Assembly: GCA_017479865.1 (NCBI GenBank)
Contig: JAFVBS010000022.1
Coordinates: forward strand, 1 to 57,616
Source: Clostridia bacterium
GTDB lineage: Bacteria; Bacillota; Clostridia; TANB77; CAG-508
Direction: 5' to 3'
Length of the DNA stretch: 57,616 nt
In this document: positions 52,980-57,616 of the stretch, one piece after another
Numbering within the stretch: the first letter of the stretch is position 1
Layout of the letters: the number at the start of each line of letters is the position of its first letter
Program-made: the position numbers and the translations under genes
Notes under the pieces: generated by a model
What the model saw: the letters and a program-made list of their open reading frames with translations, nothing else
The model's database searches: none
Told to the model about the DNA's origin: nothing

Positions 52980-53889
52980 ATTCCTCCATAATAAGGTTAA
53001 TATTTTTTTCTTTTGGCTCTAGGCCATCTAACCAAGTAATTGCTTGGTTTTTGCGAAAACAAGTAAGTTGTCTTTTTGCATATCTTCTGGTTTCTCTCTT
53101 AATTTTTTCTATCATTTCTTCCTTGGTTACTGTTCCACTAAAATATTCTACCACTTCTTTATACCCCAGTCCTTGTAAGGCTGTAGGAAATTCTTGATAT
53201 TTTTGTAAAAGTGTTTTCACCTCTTCAATTAACCCTTGCTCTAGCATTAAGTCCACCCTTTGATTAATTCTTTCATAAAGAATTGGTCGTTCTATCTGAA
53301 TGCCAAACAAAAGATATTGATATGGTACTTCATTTTTTCGTGATTCTATTTCTTGCTCTGTTTTTGTTCTCCCAGTTTGATGATAAATTTCTAAAATTCT
53401 TAAAATTCTTTTTTGATCATTACTGCTAATTTTCTTTGCTGCTTCAGGGTCAATTTTCATTGCTTGCTGATAAAGTGTTGCTAGTCCTTCTTTTTTCGCA
53501 ATCATTTCTAACTTCTGGCGGTATTGTAAATCCACTTCAAATTCTTGATAAACAATATTATCCACTAAAGAGCTGAAATATAATCCTGTTCCTCCTACCA
53601 CAATTGGCACCTTACCACGTGATAATACGGTTTGAATTGCTTTCATTGCATCTTTTTGAAAGTCTGCCACACTATATCGTTTGTTAGGAGGCACAAAATC
53701 AATCAGATAATGTTGAATTCCCTGCATTTCATCTGGAGTTGGTTTTGCAGTTCCTATGGTCATGTTTTGATAAATTTGCATCGAATCGCAAGAGATAATC
53801 TCTCCCCCTATTTTCTTAGCCAATTCAATGGATAATCCCGTTTTCCCGGAGGCGGTTGGTCCACATATAGCAATTACTTTTTCTTTCAC
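52927..53889 (-). CDS. miaA: tRNA dimethylallyltransferase MiaA
   Basis: 320 residues. P-loop GPTASGKTGLSIELA, D-S-M-Q motif CDSMQIYQNMTIGTAKP and GGTGLYFSSL are all present, with the insertion (swinging) domain and the C-terminal TRRYAKRQLTCFRKNQ region. It adds the isopentenyl group to A37 of UNN-reading tRNAs. The last 15 or so residues (GEGANKNSDETTK) overlap the downstream HlyD-like gene. It follows mutL as in many Firmicutes, separated only by a small membrane gene. Confidence 0.96.
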   Translation of the reverse strand: MKEKVIAICGPTASGKTGLSIELAKKIGGEIISCDSMQIYQNMTIGTAKPTPDEMQGIQHYLIDFVPPNKRYSVADFQKDAMKAIQTVLSRGKVPIVVGGTGLYFSSLVDNIVYQEFEVDLQYRQKLEMIAKKEGLATLYQQAMKIDPEAAKKISSNDQKRILRILEIYHQTGRTKTEQEIESRKNEVPYQYLLFGIQIERPILYERINQRVDLMLEQGLIEEVKTLLQKYQEFPTALQGLGYKEVVEYFSGTVTKEEMIEKIKRETRRYAKRQLTCFRKNQAITWLDGLEPKEKNINLIMEEYGKSGEGANKNSDETTK

Positions 53890-53906
53890 TTTGCTGTTTC
53901 CTCCTA

Positions 53907-54338
53907 CTATTGTTTTTTAGCATTTAGCATATTGACAATTCCGGTCTGAATATCTTTAAAATAAAATATTTCAATAATAAATAAAATGATAAAAATGACC
54001 GCTAATAAAATGATACGATTTCTGAACTTGTCTGGTTTGAGAACACCTGCTTTCCAATGACGATATGAATTTGCCAAAAATGGTAAAATAACAATGCTAT
54101 TCACTGGTACAAATGTAAAAATAATTAAATTTTTTCCTAAGTCATTATTAGAATCTATTGCAATATTTTTGGTACCAATCCAGTAAGCAAAGGTAACAGC
54201 CATATACATCACAGCAACACCTATAATAATGAAAATAGCTTTTTCTTTTTGATCTATTCCTGTTCCTAAAGAATGATATGTGAGTAAAATTGCTACTACA
54301 TTTAATACTAAAATACAAATATAAATAAATGCAACCAT
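53907..54338 (-). CDS. four-segment membrane protein, unknown function
   Basis: 143 residues with four membrane segments (about 3-20, 34-54, 72-90, 107-127) and small loops; charged residues sit at the ends, and there is no enzymatic motif. It lies between mutL (32-nt gap) and miaA (17-nt gap), so it is co-transcribed with them. I recognise no family. Confidence 0.7.
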   Translation of the reverse strand: MVAFIYICILVLNVVAILLTYHSLGTGIDQKEKAIFIIIGVAVMYMAVTFAYWIGTKNIAIDSNNDLGKNLIIFTFVPVNSIVILPFLANSYRHWKAGVLKPDKFRNRIILLAVIFIILFIIEIFYFKDIQTGIVNMLNAKKQ

Positions 54339-54370
54339 ATTTTATTCTATTCCTTTCTCAATGCTCAAAT

Positions 54371-56524
54371 TTATCTTCGAGAAAATTTCTTTTCAATATC
54401 TGTTTTAGTCATTTTAATGGCTGTTGGCCTTCCATGTGGGCAAGTAAAAGGATTTGGCAATACTAATAACTGTTTCATAAGATTATCTACCTCTTCTCTT
54501 GTTAATGCCATATTAGCCTTTACCGCTGCCTTGCATGCTACTGTTGCAATAAACTTTTCTTCCTTTTCTTGTTTAGCTGTTCTTGCCACAGTATTAATTT
54601 CATCCAATGTCTCTAAAAATAGTTCCTTGGTATCTAAGTCAATACAAATATTAGGTACTCCACTTAATTTGATTGTGTTTTCTCCAAATTCTTCCAACGT
54701 AAATCCCGCTTTACGGAACATGTCCATATTTTCTCTAGCAATGTCCATCTCTTTGTGTGATAATTCAATCATGTCTGGTAATAACATTATTTGGGAATCC
54801 TTTTCTTCTTGACTGTAGTAGTTTTTCTTTACCTTTTCATACATAATTCTTTCATGTGCAGCATGTTGATCCAAAATGTATAATTCTTTATCAAGTTCCA
54901 AAATAATATAGGTAGAAAAGGCAATGCCAATAAATTTATAATTTGGAATGGCTTGTTTTGGTTGATCTTGAAAAATAGAAAGATTTTCAGCCGCTGACAT
55001 ATCTTCCGGTTTGATGTTATATTGCTGTTGTTCCTCTTCTAATTCTTCTGCTGCTTTACGCACTTCTGATGGTGCTGTTCCAAAAGTACGTACATACATT
55101 TCATTAAAATCTTCCGCCTTTGGCTCTATTTTTAAATTGTCAAGCTTTTCAATATTTTCCATGAACTTTTGATTTGCTTCTTTTGTGCTAATTACTTTTG
55201 TTTCATCAGTTGTAAAAGATTTTGGTTCATCTTCTTGTGAAGTTTCCTTTAATTTATTATTGGCAATATTGGTATTTTCTGGTAAATTTAATTCATTTTG
55301 CTTTTCAAATCTATTGGAATAAATTTGAGCAATAAAATTATTTTGGTAGTCCTTATCCTTAAGAACTTCTTTTTGTTCTTTACTAAAGTAACGAAACAGA
55401 CCGCCTCCTACTTCCTTTTTTGCTGTTTCGGAAGCATCGTTAAACCTTTCTACTCTTTTTGTATTATCTATTTCGTGCGTTTCCATAGAAACTGGTTTTG
55501 TTTTTTCCCCCATGCTTTCGGTGTCAGCTACTAAATCACTTTTGAGAAGTGTATCTCGAATGGCGTGATAAATAGCCTTGAATACTTTGTTTTCTTCTTC
55601 GAAGCGAACCTCTAGTTTTGCCGGGTGAACATTAACATCCACTTTTTGTGGGCTCATACTTAAGTTTAATACTAAAAATCCATATTTCCCAATAGTAACG
55701 AATCCTTTGTAACCTTGCTCAGCTGCTCCTGTTAAGGTTTTATCTTTAATATACCTTTGATTGACAAAGAATAATTGATTGGAGCGGTTTGACCTTGCAA
55801 TAACCGGCTTGCCAATTACACCTGTTACAGCAATGTCTTCATATTGATATGATACTTCTAAAATATTTTCAGCAATATCTTTGCCATAAATACTATAAAT
55901 TACCGCTTTTCTATCATTATTTCCCGGAGTTTGAATAACGGTTTTTCCGCTATTTACCAATCTAATTGCAATTTCCGGATGAATTAAAGCAAGACGTGTT
56001 ACATTATCCTCAATATATCCCGCTTCTGTAAAATCCTTTTTTAAAAATTTGTAACGAACTGGCGTATTAAAAAACAAATCCGTAATGGTAATGGTGGTTC
56101 CTTTTGCACATCCTGCTTCCTCCTTGCCCATTACTTTTCCGCCTTCTACTTGTATACAATATCCAATTTCATTTTCCTGTGTCTTCGAAACCATTTCAAC
56201 CTTGCTAATGGCTGCAATGCTTGCTAAAGCTTCTCCTCTAAACCCCATAGAAGTGACAGCTTCTAGGTCTTCTGCCTTCCTAATTTTACTTGTTGCATGT
56301 CTTTCAAATGCAATTTCCATATCATCCGGTGCAATTCCCTTTCCATTATCTGTAATGCGAATATATGAAATTCCACCATTTCTAATTTCTACATTGATGG
56401 ACGTTGCCCCTGCATCTATGGCATTTTCCATGAGTTCTTTTACGACAGATGCCGGCCTTTCTATTACTTCACCCGCCGCAATTTTATTAATTGTGTTGTC
56501 ATCTAATAATACAATGTTTCCCAT
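54371..56524 (-). CDS. mutL: DNA mismatch repair protein MutL
   Basis: 717 residues. The N-terminal GHKL ATPase has AGEVIERPASVVKELMENAIDAG, DNGKGI and GFRGEALASI; a long variable linker (about 335-520) follows; the C-terminal endonuclease domain has DQHAAHERIMYEK (DQHAx2Ex4E motif) and the CPHGRPT zinc site. It nicks the new strand during mismatch repair. mutS, which often precedes it, is not in the window. The start MGNIVLLDDNTI follows GGAGG. Confidence 0.96.
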   Translation of the reverse strand: MGNIVLLDDNTINKIAAGEVIERPASVVKELMENAIDAGATSINVEIRNGGISYIRITDNGKGIAPDDMEIAFERHATSKIRKAEDLEAVTSMGFRGEALASIAAISKVEMVSKTQENEIGYCIQVEGGKVMGKEEAGCAKGTTITITDLFFNTPVRYKFLKKDFTEAGYIEDNVTRLALIHPEIAIRLVNSGKTVIQTPGNNDRKAVIYSIYGKDIAENILEVSYQYEDIAVTGVIGKPVIARSNRSNQLFFVNQRYIKDKTLTGAAEQGYKGFVTIGKYGFLVLNLSMSPQKVDVNVHPAKLEVRFEEENKVFKAIYHAIRDTLLKSDLVADTESMGEKTKPVSMETHEIDNTKRVERFNDASETAKKEVGGGLFRYFSKEQKEVLKDKDYQNNFIAQIYSNRFEKQNELNLPENTNIANNKLKETSQEDEPKSFTTDETKVISTKEANQKFMENIEKLDNLKIEPKAEDFNEMYVRTFGTAPSEVRKAAEELEEEQQQYNIKPEDMSAAENLSIFQDQPKQAIPNYKFIGIAFSTYIILELDKELYILDQHAAHERIMYEKVKKNYYSQEEKDSQIMLLPDMIELSHKEMDIARENMDMFRKAGFTLEEFGENTIKLSGVPNICIDLDTKELFLETLDEINTVARTAKQEKEEKFIATVACKAAVKANMALTREEVDNLMKQLLVLPNPFTCPHGRPTAIKMTKTDIEKKFSRR

Positions 56525-56674
56525 GCTTTTTCCTCCATTTTTTCTTACGTCTCTTTCCTTGCAAATTATATCATTAAACTTTCTTTTTGGCTATATTATT
56601 TTTAAAAAATGAAATAAATAATTGATACTTTTAGTCACTTGTAACACTTTTTAAACTCAAAGAATACTATATAC

Positions 56675-56680
56675 CATACG
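56675..56680 (+). promoter_or_regulatory. possible sporulation-type -10 element
   Basis: CATACG followed by AAA, about 40 nt before the first Cys-rich gene, resembles the sigma-E/K -10 hexamer. Without a convincing -35 this is only suggestive. Confidence 0.25.
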
Positions 56681-56719
56681 AAAGAACAGAAAATATTAGT
56701 TCATAGGGAGGTATTTCAA

Positions 56720-56842
56720 ATGGGATGTTGTTGTAATAATAGTGAACTTTTATGGTTTATCATCCTATTCTTGTTACTTTTCTGCTGTGGCTGTGGAAAT
56801 AACAGCTGTGGATGTAACAACAATGGATGTAACAATTACTAA
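56720..56842 (+). CDS. tiny Cys-rich membrane protein 1
   Basis: 40 residues. MGCCCNNSELL, then a strong hydrophobic helix (LWFIILFLLLF), then a CCGCGNNSCGCNNNGCNNY tail. Eight cysteines in 40 residues, Asn- and Gly-rich. GGGAGG with 8-nt gap makes translation likely. A similar plan (short Gly/Cys-rich tail plus one helix) occurs in YjcZ-type sporulation mini-proteins of Bacilli, but the Cys content here is much higher; no firm family. Confidence 0.72.
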   Translation: MGCCCNNSELLWFIILFLLLFCCGCGNNSCGCNNNGCNNY

Positions 56843-56878
56843 CAGAGGTTGAGTTTGATTTGGAAGGGGGGAAATAGA

Positions 56879-56995
56879 ATGCCAGAAAATAGAGGATGTG
56901 GATGCGGTTTCTGTGATGATAACTGTATTTGGATTATTATTATCTTCATTTTAATCTTCTGCTGCTGCGGTGGAAGAGGTAACGGCTGTTGCTAA
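56879..56995 (+). CDS. tiny Cys-rich membrane protein 2
   Basis: 38 residues. MPENRGCGCGFCDDNC, then a hydrophobic helix (IWIIIIFILIF), then CCCGGRGNGCC. Nine cysteines. It is the tandem partner of the preceding gene (36-nt gap) with GGAAGGGGGG before the start and a terminator after it, so the two form a bicistronic unit. Both lie in one membrane orientation with a Cys cluster on each side of the helix. Metal binding or disulphide cross-linking at the spore or cell surface is possible but unproven. Confidence 0.72.
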   Translation: MPENRGCGCGFCDDNCIWIIIIFILIFCCCGGRGNGCC

Positions 56996-57014
56996 TTACC
57001 ATATGAGATAAAAT

Positions 57015-57055
57015 AAAAACGCTCACTAAGTATTTCTTAGTGAGCGTTTTTGTTT
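57015..57055. terminator. terminator of the Cys-rich pair
   Basis: AAAACGCTCACTAAG pairs with CTTAGTGAGCGTTTT around TATTT; T-run follows. It is usable in both directions. Confidence 0.92.
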
Positions 57056-57076
57056 GTTTTCCTGATTACACTTTTT

Positions 57077-57391
57077 CTATTGTTCAAGTGTTTTTTTGAA
57101 AATTGATTTTGCGATATTGCTAACAACTGGAATTTCTGGATCAGATTCTTGACATACTTTGACAATTCCAAAAATCATAATTAATAAATATAGCACTGAT
57201 AAGGCTGTTCCAATAAAAGGAATTGGTAATTGTCTTGCAATAACATCTAAAATAATATATCCAACTGATGCTACAATTGCTTGTGCTGCATGAAGTTTTA
57301 CCGTTTGATTGCTATCTTTTTGTAGAATAAAAATTAGTCCTCCTAGCCATCCAAATACATAACATAGTACTCCTTTTGCTTTGTCTGACAT
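57077..57391 (-). CDS. DUF4870/Tic20-like membrane protein
   Basis: 104 residues with three membrane segments (about 6-22, 36-55, 62-85) and the family start KGVLCYVFGWLGGLIFIL, followed by KLHAAQAIV in the second segment. DUF4870/Tic20-type proteins are of unknown function in bacteria. The last 20 residues are polar. The 225 nt after it to the window end hold only AT-rich sequence with a plus-strand TATAAT near 57582 and no gene. Confidence 0.75.
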   Translation of the reverse strand: MSDKAKGVLCYVFGWLGGLIFILQKDSNQTVKLHAAQAIVASVGYIILDVIARQLPIPFIGTALSVLYLLIMIFGIVKVCQESDPEIPVVSNIAKSIFKKTLEQ

Positions 57392-57616
57392 TTCATATTC
57401 CTCCTTTTTATTTTAATAATTCCATTATCCACTCTTTACTATTTTTTGTCAAGACTTCTAACTAGAAATTTCACTAATGTGAAATAAAAAGTTAAATGCA
57501 ATTATTTTTAAAATTAGTTGCATTTAGTCTGAAATTAAGGTGTTAGTGAAAGATTTAATGCATATCCTTATATTTCCTGTTATAATTATTATGTAAATGT
57601 TATTGGATGTTGAAGT

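Noticed and set aside
1..57616. CRISPR array, prophage, transposon or defence island
   Set aside because: No regular repeat-spacer units, no integrase, capsid, transposase or nuclease operon were seen; the repeats found are dispersed single or paired elements.

Overview
The window looks like chromosomal core genome of a low-GC, endospore-forming, Gram-positive bacterium of the class Clostridia. Evidence read from the sequence: strong AGGAGG-type ribosome binding sites, A/T-rich codon use, spoIVA, an alpha/beta-type small acid-soluble spore protein, the ctsR-mcsA-mcsB-clpC heat-shock operon, GatCAB, AddB, a valS T-box leader, CdaA, SepF and DivIVA. No phage, plasmid, CRISPR or transposase gene was seen. 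A species name cannot be given from the sequence alone.

Layout. 1-320: three tRNA genes (Phe partial, Asp, Val) with their promoter, minus strand. 367-5668: a cell-wall cluster ftsE-ftsX, two coiled-coil M23 peptidases and an S41 protease. 5983-6680: rpsT and a small membrane protein, plus strand. 6770-13548: addB-gatC-gatA-gatB. 13718-16961: a small membrane protein and T-box-controlled valS. 17071-21929: ctsR-mcsA-mcsB-clpC with a CtsR operator at the promoter. 22074-26742: an SDF-family symporter, spoIVA, a HAD phosphatase and a SASP. 26939-31166: tsaE-tsaB-rimI and a LonC-type protease. 31167-31749: a noncoding stretch with a probable 6S-type RNA on the minus strand and a separate long hairpin. 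31750-38618: two unknown genes, rarA, ruvA, aspS-mnmA and hpf. 38769-39642: an orphan domain fragment and a small unknown gene, each with its own promoter. 39729-43565: priA (frameshifted), def and fmt. 43632-46118: a DUF2651-type membrane protein, truA, cdaA and a 43-residue membrane protein. 46333-48738: leuS. 48802-50451: a divergent pair of unknown genes, one with an HEFIH metallopeptidase signature. 50519-56524: mutL, a membrane protein, miaA, an HlyD-like protein, sepF and divIVA. 56720-57391: two tiny Cys-rich membrane proteins and a DUF4870/Tic20-like protein.

How the genes work together: most are housekeeping (aminoacyl-tRNA synthesis and tRNA modification, translation start, replication restart and recombination, protein quality control, cell division and wall cleavage, sporulation). 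Several classical neighbours are absent from their usual places (addA beside addB, tsaD beside tsaB/rimI, ruvB beside ruvA), so gene order is partly rearranged.

What stands out beyond the genes: at least three families of short intergenic repeats. One is REP-like with eight core copies. One is about 70-110 nt and MITE-like, with AATAATGTTACAA-type terminal inverted repeats (three copies). One is a GGGACGTT-type element (two copies). Other leads are a single-base frameshift inside the PriA P-loop, a fragment of a surface/pseudopilin-type domain sitting between two copies of the hpf leader, and an HExxH protein divergently paired with an unknown gene across a direct-repeat promoter region. I did not find a clear, complete, new multi-gene system; the leads are stated with their uncertainty.
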